A DNA stretch of 64,000 nt from an uncultured Actinomycetes bacterium (lineage in GTDB: Bacteria; Actinomycetota; Actinomycetes; Actinomycetales; Bifidobacteriaceae): contig OMWX01000002.1 of NCBI GenBank assembly GCA_900314875.1, positions 62,001 to 126,000 of the forward strand, given 5' to 3'. Made by a program: the position numbers and the translations under genes. Positions 46,201 through 55,330 of the stretch are shown piece by piece (within the stretch, counting starts at the first letter, position 1; each line of letters begins with the position of its first letter). The notes beneath the pieces are model-generated. The model was not told where the DNA came from and made no database searches. It worked only from the letters and a program-made list of their open reading frames with translations.

Positions 46201-47537
46201 GTAAATTCCGGGCGCGATTCGAAATCATCCTGCGAATAAAGGCGAATTGCAATGCCTTCCGCGATTCGTCCGCATCGGCCGGAACGCTGATTCGCGCTCG
46301 CCTGAGAAATCGGTTCAATCGGCAGCCGCTGAACTTTCGCGGTCTTCGAATATCTTGCGATTCGAGCAAAACCGGGATCTACCACATAACGCACGGAAGG
46401 AACCGTAAGAGAGGTTTCGGCCACATTAGTTGCCAAAACGATACGCTGAACCGTGTGCGGCTCAAAAACCTTATGCTGCTGAGCGGAAGAAAGCCTGGCA
46501 TAAAGCGGAATGATTTCAATGGCGTCGGAACGGTTTAAATCTGCTGCCCTGGGGCCGAAATATCTGCGCAAAGCCGTTTCATATTCGCGAATATCGCGCT
46601 CGCCGGCTGCGAAAACGAGAATGTCTCTCGCGCCTGTCTGACCTGCGGAAACATCTGCCAGTTCGGCGCAGGCTCTTGTTACGGCTTGAGCAGGCGCAAG
46701 CGCGGCCTCGTCTGTCGAAAACCCTTTTGCATCCGTCAGGCATGCAGGACCGTCGGCGGGTTCGTAAACGATTTGAACCGGCCAGGTTCGCCCCGAAACT
46801 TCTATGACCGGCACATCGCAATGCAGGATTTTCTCGAAATGATTCTTAAATTTTTCAGAATCGATTGTCGCTGAAGTGATAACCAGCTTTAAATCGCTTC
46901 TTTTTTGCAGCAAATCCGACAGATACCCCAAAAGAAAATCAATGTTAAGACTTCTTTCATGCGCTTCGTCGATTATTATCGCATCATATTTTTCAAGCCT
47001 GCGGTCAGACTGAATTTCAGATAAAAGAATGCCGTCCGTTGCGACAATCAGACGCGAATTTTGAGAGCATTTGTCTGTGAATCTGACGCGAAAGCCAATC
47101 AAATCGCCAAGTTTTGTGCCGGTTTCCTGCGCGATTCGTTCCGCAACCGACCTGGCTGCGATTCGCCTGGGCTGGGTGAGCATGATTTTCTTGCCGTTTT
47201 CGCCGTATCCCGCCTGCAGAAGAATTTTTGGAATCTGAGTGGTTTTTCCTGAACCGGTCTGTCCTGAAACAATTGTCACGCGCGAATTTTCTACTGCTTC
47301 GCGAATTTCGTCTTTCGAAGCGCAAACTGGCAGTTCTTCGGGGTAAACGAAGCGCATTGCGTTCGCAAGTCTTTGTTCTGCCGGGGTTTGGTCTTGCTCC
47401 GCGTTATTTCGGTCTGCCGGGTTTTGTTCTGCCGGATCTTGGACAGCAGGGGTTTGGCTTGCCCGGCTTAAGTCTGCGGTATTTTGTTCTGCGTATTTTT
47501 CGCTCATCGGTTCTCTGTCTGACGGTTCTTCACTCAT
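43206..47537 (-). CDS. hrpA: ATP-dependent RNA helicase HrpA (DEAH box)
   Basis: HrpA is a large DEAH/RHA helicase that acts on mRNA and ribosomes. The 1443-residue protein has motif I SGQTGSGKTTQIPK, Ia QPRRIAARSVAERIA, II IIIDEAHERSLN, III VITSATID and VI QRSGRCGRIAEG. The helicase-associated domains follow, and then the long C-terminal DUF3418 region ending near WAQELKTSFPISIKRMSKVLNE. A variable, Gln/Glu/Asn-rich N-terminus (about 55 residues) precedes the core. ATG 47537 overlaps the stop of the upstream methyltransferase gene (ATGAGTGA), so the two are translationally coupled. A repetitive Phe/Glu/Ser segment (SEDFESENFESKGFESKGF) lies at about residues 1055-1085. Confidence 0.95.
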   Translation of the reverse strand: MSEEPSDREPMSEKYAEQNTADLSRASQTPAVQDPAEQNPADRNNAEQDQTPAEQRLANAMRFVYPEELPVCASKDEIREAVENSRVTIVSGQTGSGKTTQIPKILLQAGYGENGKKIMLTQPRRIAARSVAERIAQETGTKLGDLIGFRVRFTDKCSQNSRLIVATDGILLSEIQSDRRLEKYDAIIIDEAHERSLNIDFLLGYLSDLLQKRSDLKLVITSATIDSEKFKNHFEKILHCDVPVIEVSGRTWPVQIVYEPADGPACLTDAKGFSTDEAALAPAQAVTRACAELADVSAGQTGARDILVFAAGERDIREYETALRRYFGPRAADLNRSDAIEIIPLYARLSSAQQHKVFEPHTVQRIVLATNVAETSLTVPSVRYVVDPGFARIARYSKTAKVQRLPIEPISQASANQRSGRCGRIAEGIAIRLYSQDDFESRPEFTDPEIMRTALSSVVLRMLAAGMANCAEEITGFGFIDPPDMKAVSDGFNELVELGAIVSKRGKSRLTRIGRLISRLPVDVRLARMIIEASDSSDSNTVASVAAIAAFLSLSDMRERPSDKQDEADRIHKRYADDSSDFLTILNIWDAFFGDENKLSNSAMRKKCAAEYFNFLRMRQWKDLFSQLCGVCEQMHIRVGKVKPSVRPESEIYALPLANQAAGSLACSWDDDSIHDAILSGLLSYMGMQTISEPKASDFSGLDATAKAKAFARAKKNARNNYRGARGIKFSIFPSSAAAKKTPQWIMCAGLLDTSRLWARYVAQIDPARAEKLGKHLTRTTYSQPFWSKSHGAAQAKSNVLLYGLPIVKDKPVMWTRIDPEQSRSLLIRCGLVEGQIAQRFSYDGFIDKNRAVLTSSEDAKNKTRKAADAANEEDLFAFYDSVIPENVATVADLALWVKKIHDSQEDLLNFSIDKIARLKNSKNANLRDFPDFWTVKTSDGKMRSLKLSYVFDSSRDDDGITVHIPIQLLSELNPADFSWNVPGNLNDLIIAAIKSLPKNLRVKFVPAPDKAAAIREKICEKYPILPGANPADAANSEAAAVYSSSSEGFVSEDFESENFESKGFESKGFGSENFNCEDYPDSWPDFFEAFAKTAGQIDGIGVSYDEIAAAQKSEIPRYLRLKFSAEQTVTIRNRNNKNARPFRKKKVLGTSLSLEQLQNELRETASRSARKRVEKQARKEGEKGNVVNRANMLHKAGACEVSREIILWQEALEILRLPELRITSRRTGNESLILSAAPYKSAGALTEDLQFAAIKKLLANAVQIKSDEEFRERISAAKNLFEDAVYDVTADVVKALKAYIQTKKKLEKNASLSLLDVLQQIDNHLSSLIFDGFIGYFSPDFLHNEEKYIRADEIRLEKAQNDKNRDIRLAYEAAQAEQILEKAKSAVKSAAAGEQRDAAQNKADQLRMMYEEFRVSLWAQELKTSFPISIKRMSKVLNESEF

Positions 47538-48177
47538 CGGTTTTTGCAACCTCGATCACTCTGTAACCTTTTGAAGACGAATATTTTTTCACTTCATAAT
47601 TTCCCTCGATGTCTTCTTCGTTAAGTCTTTCGGAAAGCCATTTTATAAGCGAATCGGCTCCCAAATGCTTCTGCACGACAAGATATGCGAAACCGCCGTT
47701 TTTCAGGCGCGGAAGCCATGTAAGCAAAATTTCGTGCAGCTGTTCTTTGCCTATTCGTATAGGAGGATTTGACCAGATCGTATCGAATTGCGTCGAATCG
47801 TCAATCTGTTCTGCCGTAACCGCGCGAATATTGTCGAAACCGTTGTTCTTTGCGTTCAGTTCGGCAAGCTGCAGTGCGCGTTCGTTGACGTCAAGCGCCC
47901 ACACGGTTGCCTTTGTTTCTCCTGCCAAAGCCAGGCAAATCGGTCCCCATCCGCAGCCGATGTCCAAAACATTGCCTTCTTTGGCCGGTTCCGGCGCATC
48001 GTCAAGCAGCACGGAAGTGCCCGGATCAAGCCTGTTTGCAGAAAAAACTCCGTTCGAAGTAGTTGCATTTACTTTGTTTCCGCGCAATATGATTTCGAAG
48101 GTTCTCCTGCGATCCTCGCTTTCGGGCTGAGCGCAAAAGTATTGCGAATCATTTTTCGGCTTTTGCGTGTTTTTCAT
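47530..48177 (-). CDS. RsmC-like class I SAM methyltransferase
   Basis: The 215-residue protein has the SAM-binding motif NVLDIGCGWGPICLALAG, the acidic loop ALDVNERALQLAELNAKNNG and the catalytic motif TIWSNPPIRIGKE. NPPxR is typical of RsmC-type N2-guanine methyltransferases acting on rRNA. It is shorter than E. coli RsmC because the N-terminal pseudo-domain is absent, as is usual in Gram-positive bacteria. It overlaps hrpA by 8 nt, and both products may act in ribosome or RNA maintenance. The exact target (G1207 of 16S rRNA in E. coli) is not proven here. Confidence 0.88.
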   Translation of the reverse strand: MKNTQKPKNDSQYFCAQPESEDRRRTFEIILRGNKVNATTSNGVFSANRLDPGTSVLLDDAPEPAKEGNVLDIGCGWGPICLALAGETKATVWALDVNERALQLAELNAKNNGFDNIRAVTAEQIDDSTQFDTIWSNPPIRIGKEQLHEILLTWLPRLKNGGFAYLVVQKHLGADSLIKWLSERLNEEDIEGNYEVKKYSSSKGYRVIEVAKTDE

Positions 48178-48199
48178 GTTTTCTCCCGAATTTGTGCGG

Positions 48200-48255
48200 T
48201 TTTGGCTTGTTTGATTTTGGCTTGTTTGATTTTGGCTTGTTTGATTTTGGCTTGT
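48200..48255. repeat. 15-bp tandem repeat, 3.7 units
   Basis: TTTTGGCTTGTTTGA occurs at 48200, 48215 and 48230 with a partial copy at 48245. A second duplication (gatccggcttatgcgc) lies at about 48343-48374. The 389-nt gap between the methyltransferase and hflX shows nothing else. Confidence 0.92.
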
Positions 48256-48566
48256 GCGGTTTGGCTTGTCCAGCCCGGTTGCGAAGTGCGGTTATTTGCC
48301 GCTCGGTTTTATGCAAACCGACCCGTGCGCCGGTGTTTGTGCGAGATCCGGCTTATGCGCGATCCGGCTTATGTTTTGCGGTGTGCGCAATTTGGCTTCA
48401 AGCTGTGATAATTCTTTAAGAAAATTATAAAAGAATGGAGATATAAATCTAACCGTTCAGTGAATTTGCGATTTTGTGCAAAGGTTGTTGGATAATGGAA
48501 ATAATAGAAAAACAATAAAGATCGGGCGCGAAACCCGATCCCGGCAATACACGAAAGAACTGCTGC

Positions 48567-50105
48567 ATGACAGAAATATCGCGCGAAGAAACATTGAAGA
48601 AGCGTGAAAATAAAAAGACCAAAACCGGCGAAAAAAGCGAAAAAAGCGCGCGCGAAAGCCTGCTTGACGATTCGTCTGCCGTTCTTCTGTCCGAATCGCC
48701 TCGTTTCAAAACGAAAAACGAATTTGCCGGCGAAATGCAGTGGGAAGAGCGCGAGTCTCGAAACAGGCTTAAACATGTCGAAGGTTTGGGCGAACTTCAG
48801 GACGTTACCGAAGTCGAATATCGAAAAGTCCGCTTGGAAAAAGTTGTGCTTGCGGGCGTATGGTCGAACCGCGAGACAACTTTAAGCGCGGCCGAAGAGT
48901 CTTTGCGGGAACTGGCGGCTTTGGCGAAAACGGCGGGAGCGATTGTTGCCGACGGAGTTTTGCAGCACAGGCTTCATCCTGATCCCGCGACTTATGTCGG
49001 GTCGGGAAAAGCGCGCGAAATTGCCGGAATAGTTGCTGCGACCGAGTCGGATACGATTGTTGTCGATGCTGATTTGGCTCCCAGTCAGCGGCGAGCGTTA
49101 GAAGATGTCGCGAAGGTTAAGGTTGTTGACAGAACCGCAGTGATTCTTGATATTTTCGCTCAGCATGCGACCAGCAGAGAAGGAAAAGCGCAGGTTGAGC
49201 TGGCTCAGCTTGAGTATATGCTTCCGCGTTTGCGAGGCTGGGGTGCGGCTTTGTCCCGTCAGGCGGGCGGTCAGGCGGCAGGTCAGGCCGGCGGAATCGG
49301 ATCGCGAGGTCCGGGAGAAACGCAGCTTGAGCTTGACCGGCGTGTGATTCGAACTCGGATGGCCAGGCTTCGAAAACAGCTTCGTCACATGTCTCCTTCG
49401 CGCGATATCAAACGCGGTTCGCGCAAAAAGAAAGGGATTCCGTCCGTTGCGATTGTCGGATATACGAATGCGGGCAAGTCTTCGCTTATAAACAGTCTTA
49501 CAAACAGCGAAGAAATGGTGCAAAATGCGCTTTTTGCGACTCTTGACACTGCCGTTCGCCGCGCGAAAACTTCGGACGGACGTCTGTTTACTTATGTTGA
49601 TACGGTCGGTTTTGTGCGCAGGCTTCCCACGCAGCTTGTCGAAGCTTTTAAATCCACTCTGGAAGAAGCAGCGGACGCGTCGCTTATCGTTCACGCGGTT
49701 GACGGGTCTCATGCGGATCCCGTCGGGCAGATTGAGGCGGTTAATGCCGTTTTGTCGACTGTTCCGGGCGCAAAAGACATTGATACGATTATCGTTTTCA
49801 ACAAGTCGGATTTGACTGACCCCGCAGTTTCGGGCAGGCTTAAATCGATTATGCCGCAGTCGTTTTCGGTGTCTTCGGTTACGGGCGAGGGGATCTCGCA
49901 GCTTCGCGAGGAAATTGAAAGGCGGCTGCCCAGGCCTAATGTGCGCGTTGAGGCTGTAATTCCGTATTCCGAGGGAGCATTGGAGTCGAAAATTCGCGAA
50001 TACGGAAACGTCGAATCGGTCGAATATCTGAACGAAGGCATTCGCATAGCTGCTCATGTCAGCGAAGAGCTTTCGTCGGCGATTGTAAGCGTTGCCGTGC
50101 AGTAG
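48567..50105 (+). CDS. hflX: GTPase HflX
   Basis: HflX is a ribosome-associated GTPase that can split stalled or hibernating ribosomes. The 512-residue product has a nucleotide-interacting N-terminal domain (HRLHPDPATYVGSGKAREI), a Gly-rich linker around GIGSRGPGETQLELDRR, and the G domain: G1 VGYTNAGKSS (about residue 297), G2 FATLDT, G3 DTVGFVRRLP, G4 FNKSD. The ~70-residue N-terminus is Lys/Glu-rich and family-variable. ATG 48567 has no strong ribosome site. The hrpA/hflX/lexA/nrdR neighbourhood is conserved in bifidobacteria as far as I know. Confidence 0.95.
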   Translation: MTEISREETLKKRENKKTKTGEKSEKSARESLLDDSSAVLLSESPRFKTKNEFAGEMQWEERESRNRLKHVEGLGELQDVTEVEYRKVRLEKVVLAGVWSNRETTLSAAEESLRELAALAKTAGAIVADGVLQHRLHPDPATYVGSGKAREIAGIVAATESDTIVVDADLAPSQRRALEDVAKVKVVDRTAVILDIFAQHATSREGKAQVELAQLEYMLPRLRGWGAALSRQAGGQAAGQAGGIGSRGPGETQLELDRRVIRTRMARLRKQLRHMSPSRDIKRGSRKKKGIPSVAIVGYTNAGKSSLINSLTNSEEMVQNALFATLDTAVRRAKTSDGRLFTYVDTVGFVRRLPTQLVEAFKSTLEEAADASLIVHAVDGSHADPVGQIEAVNAVLSTVPGAKDIDTIIVFNKSDLTDPAVSGRLKSIMPQSFSVSSVTGEGISQLREEIERRLPRPNVRVEAVIPYSEGALESKIREYGNVESVEYLNEGIRIAAHVSEELSSAIVSVAVQ

Positions 50106-50131
50106 ACAGCGCCGTCAGAAAGGATTTTAAA

Positions 50132-50851
50132 ATGATTCAAATAAGAAACGTTACTAAAAGATACGGAAGCAAGAAAGTTGCATTGAATAATGTTTCGCTT
50201 GCAATTCCGGAAAAATCGACGGTCGTTATCGCCGGAGTGAACGGCGCCGGAAAATCAACGCTTTTGAAATGCATTTCCGGACTTGCGCCTTTCGAAGGAG
50301 AAATAACGATTGACGGTTTTCTGCCCGATTCTGTTGAAAGCAAAAGAAAAATCGCATTCTGCACGGAAGTTCCGCAGATATTCGATTTTCTCACGCTGGA
50401 AGAACACATACGATACTGGGCTGCGGCATTGAAAATCAAAGATTGGCAGCCTCGAGCAGAAGAATTGTACAAACGGTTTAGGCTCGAAGACTATGTTAAA
50501 GTTCTCGGCAAAAACATGTCAAAAGGAATCAAGCAGAAAACCTCGCTTTGCTGCGCTTTTATCCGAAATGAAGGCTATTTCATACTCGACGAGCCTATGG
50601 TCGGGCTGGATCCTTATGCGATTGAAGAGCTGAAGAATATTATTAACGAGAAAAAAGACTCAGGCTGCACGGTAATTCTTTCCACGCATATTTTGCAAAG
50701 CGCGCAGGATATCTGGGACAGCATGTTTGTCGTCGACAAAGGAGAGATTGCTCACAGCGCGAAAAGAAGCGAATCGGACGGCGATATCGTCAAAGCTTTC
50801 CTGAAAGCCGGCATAAAAAGCGGAATTAAAGCCGAAATTAAAACAGCATGA
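50132..50851 (+). CDS. ABC transporter ATP-binding protein (ABC-2 type)
   Basis: The 239-residue ATPase has Walker A IAGVNGAGKSTLLK, Walker B YFILDEPMVGLDP and a switch His in STHILQSAQD. Its signature motif is the relaxed form NMSKGIKQKTS, common in ABC-2 exporters such as those for drugs, bacteriocins or antigens. A strong AGAAAGGA precedes the ATG, and 10 nt after the stop begins the gene for the partner membrane protein. The transported substrate is unknown; lantibiotic immunity, envelope export or resistance are all possible. It follows hflX by 26 nt and may share its transcript. Confidence 0.87.
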   Translation: MIQIRNVTKRYGSKKVALNNVSLAIPEKSTVVIAGVNGAGKSTLLKCISGLAPFEGEITIDGFLPDSVESKRKIAFCTEVPQIFDFLTLEEHIRYWAAALKIKDWQPRAEELYKRFRLEDYVKVLGKNMSKGIKQKTSLCCAFIRNEGYFILDEPMVGLDPYAIEELKNIINEKKDSGCTVILSTHILQSAQDIWDSMFVVDKGEIAHSAKRSESDGDIVKAFLKAGIKSGIKAEIKTA

Positions 50852-50861
50852 GGGTTGAATT

Positions 50862-52244
50862 GTGAAAGCATTACGGTATTTTCTGCTGTGCCGCGCGAAA
50901 AGAAACGCGGGCGAGCTGATCTTTTTAACGCTGATGTTTATTTTTTCGGCCTCATATATTGCGAAATCTCAATACCCGTTTTTTGAAATGTATCTGGGCT
51001 TGAGAAGCCTGTCATTGTTTGCTGCGATGAAGGTCTGGCAGTCGGGTCCGGTCGGTTTTTCGCCTGAAGAGACTGCAAACATTTACAATGCGCCGATTGA
51101 CAGGAAAATCGTTGCGGCTTTCGGTGTTCTGAAAACTCATTCTTATTCAATCGGTCTGTTTCTTGTCTGCGCAATAAGCTTTGTTTTTCGCATTGCGGGC
51201 TCCTGCGGATCGGGCGGGATGATTCTGTTTCTTTCGGCTGTCGCATTTAATGCCGGCATAACGCTTGCGATTTCGTATTTTTTGACGAAAATTCGTTTAG
51301 AAAGCAAAGCAAAAGCAGCAATGATTCTTGTTGCGTATTTTTCCGAAATTGCCTGCGAGGCTCTTCTTCTGACTTTCTTCAGAAATGAAATTCGGACTTT
51401 TCTTGCGAAAACCGGTTTTGAGCCTGTCTTTTTTGCGAGCATTATTTTCGGCATTCTTGCAGCTCTTTCTGCTGTTTTTCTTTTTGTTTTTCGGAAGAAG
51501 TTTTCTCTCGCAATCGAACGCAGTTTTTTCCCTGAAGCCTATATTTCCAAGCGTGATGAGAAGAAACAGTCGAAAGGCGAGTGGAAAGATTCTCGCAATT
51601 ACATGATTAATAAAACGATTCTTGCCGAATCTCGCGAAAAGGGTCTGTTTTTCGATCCCGGTCTTATAATAGGCACGGCTTTCAGCATAATGATGTCTGT
51701 CGCATGGTCGCAGACGACGGATAAGGACGGGAACCTGCTTTCTTCTGTCGAAATTTTGGGCATGTCTGTGACGGTATATGCGTTTTTTCTCGGAGCATTA
51801 TTTGAAAATAAGACTTTGCAGCAGGAGCTTTCTTTTGATTTTCTTAAGCTTGTTCCCGAAAAATGGCATCGAAAACTGCTTAATATCCTTGCGATTCCGT
51901 TTGCAAAAGCTGCGATTTACGTTTTGATTGCAATTTCCGCGTTTGAATACATATCGAAAGCATCTTTTAGTCTGGTTTTAGTCATGTTTATGCTTGAAAT
52001 GTCATATGTTCTCGTGTTTTTCGGCATGTATATTTTTCTGTTCAGAATCACTGCAAAATATGAAAAAATCGGGAATATCGCGATAACGTATGCGAGAATG
52101 GCGTGCGTTATGCTTTATGCATTTCCCGGGCTTATTTTGGCGTGCGTAAATCTTATGAATTTTGCTCTTGCATGCGTTGTGACTGTGATAAATCTGGGCG
52201 TTTTTGCGCTGCTTTTCTGTTCGGGCAAGAAAATTTGTTCGTGA
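50862..52244 (+). CDS. ABC-2-like membrane protein, partner of the preceding ATPase
   Basis: The product (460 residues, GTG start) is very hydrophobic, with about 10-12 predicted membrane segments and a charged cytoplasmic stretch in the middle (SKRDEKKQSKGEWKDSRNY, about residues 228-246). I do not recognise a specific family. Size, topology and position 10 nt after the ATPase gene make it the permease of that exporter. Segments such as LFFDPGLIIGTAFSIMMSV and LYAFPGLILACVNLMNFAL are typical membrane helices. The substrate is unknown. The next small membrane protein gene may belong to the same locus. Confidence 0.75.
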   Translation: MKALRYFLLCRAKRNAGELIFLTLMFIFSASYIAKSQYPFFEMYLGLRSLSLFAAMKVWQSGPVGFSPEETANIYNAPIDRKIVAAFGVLKTHSYSIGLFLVCAISFVFRIAGSCGSGGMILFLSAVAFNAGITLAISYFLTKIRLESKAKAAMILVAYFSEIACEALLLTFFRNEIRTFLAKTGFEPVFFASIIFGILAALSAVFLFVFRKKFSLAIERSFFPEAYISKRDEKKQSKGEWKDSRNYMINKTILAESREKGLFFDPGLIIGTAFSIMMSVAWSQTTDKDGNLLSSVEILGMSVTVYAFFLGALFENKTLQQELSFDFLKLVPEKWHRKLLNILAIPFAKAAIYVLIAISAFEYISKASFSLVLVMFMLEMSYVLVFFGMYIFLFRITAKYEKIGNIAITYARMACVMLYAFPGLILACVNLMNFALACVVTVINLGVFALLFCSGKKICS

Positions 52245-52479
52245 CGTCGGCTGTTTTCGCGCGTCGTTTCGCGCAGCTGCGATTTTGAAGGCTGTTTTTG
52301 AAGGGCAATTTTGAGGAAACCGGCATTGAACGTGTTTGATGTTCGTGAAATGAAAATGCGGATTCAAAATGCAGACAATGCAACGCGGAAGAAACAACGC
52401 AAATAAAAGCAGTGCTGACAAAGCAATGCTGACAAAGAAATTCAACCAAAGAAATTCAAACAAAGAAAGGAAAGAAAAA

Positions 52480-52665
52480 ATGAAAGAGAATATGTTGAAG
52501 ATTTTGAAAACGATTCTGCTTGTGACAGCGTCTGTTCTGCTTATTTTATGCATTAAAGATCTGGTGTCGCACGGCAGTTTCAATGCGGGAATGTTTGCGT
52601 TTTTGTTTATTTCTTTAGCAATATATCAGGCTCTTGAAATATTTGGAAAGAATATCAAAAACTAA
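52480..52665 (+). CDS. Small two-helix membrane protein
   Basis: A 61-residue product begins MKENMLKILKTILLV. Two hydrophobic segments (about residues 8-24 and 34-51) are separated by the polar IKDLVSHGSFN. An AAGAAAGGAAAG lies just upstream, supporting real translation. I do not recognise the family. It follows the ABC exporter pair by 235 nt, a gap with short duplications (gctgacaaag and aaattcaa words at about 52405-52470). A role as an accessory or immunity peptide of the exporter is conceivable but unsupported. Confidence 0.55.
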   Translation: MKENMLKILKTILLVTASVLLILCIKDLVSHGSFNAGMFAFLFISLAIYQALEIFGKNIKN

Positions 52666-52763
52666 ACAATTGAATCTTTCGGCGGATTATAATACGGAAT
52701 GTCGGAGCGCTTTTTGTGTTTCGGTATTTTAATTGCATTTTCACAGTGATAAAAGAAGGATTA

Positions 52764-53627
52764 ATGTTGCTGAAAAAAAGTTTGACGATCGGATTGTCAG
52801 GTCTGCTGGTATTTTCGCTCGGGGCGTGCTCTTCTCAGAACAGTTCGTCGTCGAGTTCTTCGACTTCGGCTCAGCCGTCGGCTTCCGTTACATCTTCCGC
52901 TAAAAAAGAGAAGTCGATTTATCAGGTTGCGCTGCTTCAGTCGCTGACTCAGGGGTATTACGACGGAATTATTAAAGTAAGCGAACTTAAGCAGCACGGC
53001 GATACCGGTATCGGAACATTCGAGGGCGTAAACGGCGAAATGATCGTGCTTGACGGAGTTGTTTATCAGGCGCTTTCCGACGGTTCCGTCAAGGTCGCCG
53101 ACGATAATGAAACTGTTCCTTTTTCGAATGTAACTTTCTTTGACAGCGATACTTCCGAAGAGTTGTCGGATATTGCCGATATTAATTCTCTTAAGAAAAA
53201 GCTGACTGAAAAAGTTGAGGAAAAAGGGAAGAATCTTTTCTCGATGGTGAAAATGACCGGCGAGTTTAAGAAGATGCTTGTTCGAAGCGAACTGAAGCAG
53301 GAGAAGCCTTATAAGACACTTGATAAGGCTTTGGAAACTGATCAGCGCGAATTTACGTATGAGAATATTAAGGGAACTGTTGTCGCTCTTTATTGCCCGG
53401 ACTATATGAACGGTCTGAATACGTCCGGATGGCATCTGCATTTCATTTCTGATGATAAAGAAAAGGGCGGTCATATCTTGGATTTGAGTTTTGAAAAAGC
53501 TAAGGCCGAATATGACATGGTTCAGGAATTTGACATGAAGCTTACTGACAATGAAGATTTCCAGAAGACAAGTCTTGCCGATGACGTAAGCGACGCGATT
53601 AAGAAAGTTGAGACAAGCGATGAGTGA
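52764..53627 (+). CDS. budA: Alpha-acetolactate decarboxylase, predicted lipoprotein
   Basis: ALDC converts (S)-2-acetolactate to (R)-acetoin. The 287-residue product contains TGIGTFEGVNGEMIVLDG and YCPDYMNGLNTSGWHLHF. The zinc triad His-X-His-X10-His is visible in GWHLHFISDD and GGHILD. Unlike most ALDCs it begins with a lipoprotein signal (LLKKSLTIGL..., lipobox LGAC, Cys22) and a Ser-rich linker, so it should be anchored outside the membrane. Secreted ALDC is known from Brevibacillus, but export is puzzling because acetolactate is made inside the cell. ATG 52764 has AGAAGGA upstream. A TATAAT at 52688-52693 may be its promoter. It ends at a strong terminator shared with lexA. Confidence 0.88.
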   Translation: MLLKKSLTIGLSGLLVFSLGACSSQNSSSSSSSTSAQPSASVTSSAKKEKSIYQVALLQSLTQGYYDGIIKVSELKQHGDTGIGTFEGVNGEMIVLDGVVYQALSDGSVKVADDNETVPFSNVTFFDSDTSEELSDIADINSLKKKLTEKVEEKGKNLFSMVKMTGEFKKMLVRSELKQEKPYKTLDKALETDQREFTYENIKGTVVALYCPDYMNGLNTSGWHLHFISDDKEKGGHILDLSFEKAKAEYDMVQEFDMKLTDNEDFQKTSLADDVSDAIKKVETSDE

Positions 53628-53742
53628 CGATTAAGCCAAAGTAAAGATTTGCTGTCGTTTACGATGAAATTTTGAAGACTTGGGCAAATCCTTTACTGTC
53701 GCTTGTTTCCGCTTATTTCTTATTTGCGCGATTAGTTGCGCT

Positions 53743-54645
<903 letters not shown>

Positions 54646-54750
54646 TTTCTTCCTTTCTCTTTCGTTTCTCAACTTGTCAGGTTTCTCTGTCGGATTTTGT
54701 CTGCCGGTTTGTCTGCGCGGTTTGTCTGTCAGATCTGCCTGTGTGCTGTC

Positions 54751-54871
54751 GTTTGTCGGCATTTCTGGTTGTTTGTCGGCATTTCTGCCGGTTTGCGCGT
54801 CTGTTTGTCTGCATGTCGGACTGCCTGTATACCAGTCTTTCTGTATACCAGTCTTTCTGCATATCAGCCTG
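54751..54871. repeat. Degenerate tandem repeats upstream of lexA
   Basis: GTTTGTCGGCATTTCTG occurs at 54751 and 54771 (20-bp period). CTGTATACCAGTCTTT occurs at 54825 and 54841 with a diverged copy at 54857 (16-bp period). Between 54680 and 54820 the word TGTCTG and variants recur. All lie in the lexA leader; the 685-nt gap between lexA and the LysM gene has no other gene. Confidence 0.88.
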
Positions 54872-55167
54872 CTTGGATATCAGTCGCTTCGTTTATCTGC
54901 TTTGCTCCGAATGTTTTGCAGATTTTTGAAACCGGCACTTTTTCAAAGCCGGCTTTTCTTCTTTTTAATGCCGGCTTATATTTCGAAGTTTGTTTTCGAA
55001 GTCTGAGATTGAGGCCTTTCTTTAATGCCTATTTTGAGATGCGTTTTTGCTTGCATCTCAAACCGAGCAGTTCATTTTTGTGCGCAAATGCGAATTCAAT
55101 GCAAAAAACTGTTGCGAACATGCTGACGAAACTGTTTGATTTGCTTCAAATTCAACAATTTATATCG

Positions 55168-55208
55168 AGGATACACCAAAAAACAATTTAATTCAAACTC
55201 CTGTTCGA
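55168..55208 (-). promoter_or_regulatory. lexA promoter with an overlapping LexA box
   Basis: On the minus strand TTGAAT (55191-55196) and TATCCT (55168-55173) are 17 nt apart. A LexA-box-like sequence, AAAC-N4-GTTCGA on the plus strand (55195-55208), overlaps the -35, as expected for autoregulation. The message would carry an untranslated leader of about 500 nt. Confidence 0.6.
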
Positions 55209-55218
55209 TTTTTTGTAT

Positions 55219-55300
55219 TTGACAACCGAAATTTTTTGTAGCAGAATAGAACGCACATTCGATAGAACAGATCTTCGAGAATTATTCGAAGAAATGTTCA
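55219..55300 (+). promoter_or_regulatory. Promoter of the LysM gene with three LexA-box-like sites
   Basis: TTGACA (55219-55224) and CAGAAT (55242-55247) have a 17-nt spacer. Three Gram-positive SOS-box-like motifs follow: GAAC-gcac-ATTCGA (55249-55262), GAAC-agat-CTTCGA (55265-55278) and CGAAG-aaat-GTTC (55287-55299). Their place at and just after the -10 fits repression by LexA. Confidence 0.65.
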
Positions 55301-55330
55301 TGCGGAGGGGTTAAGAAGAAAGGAATAACA

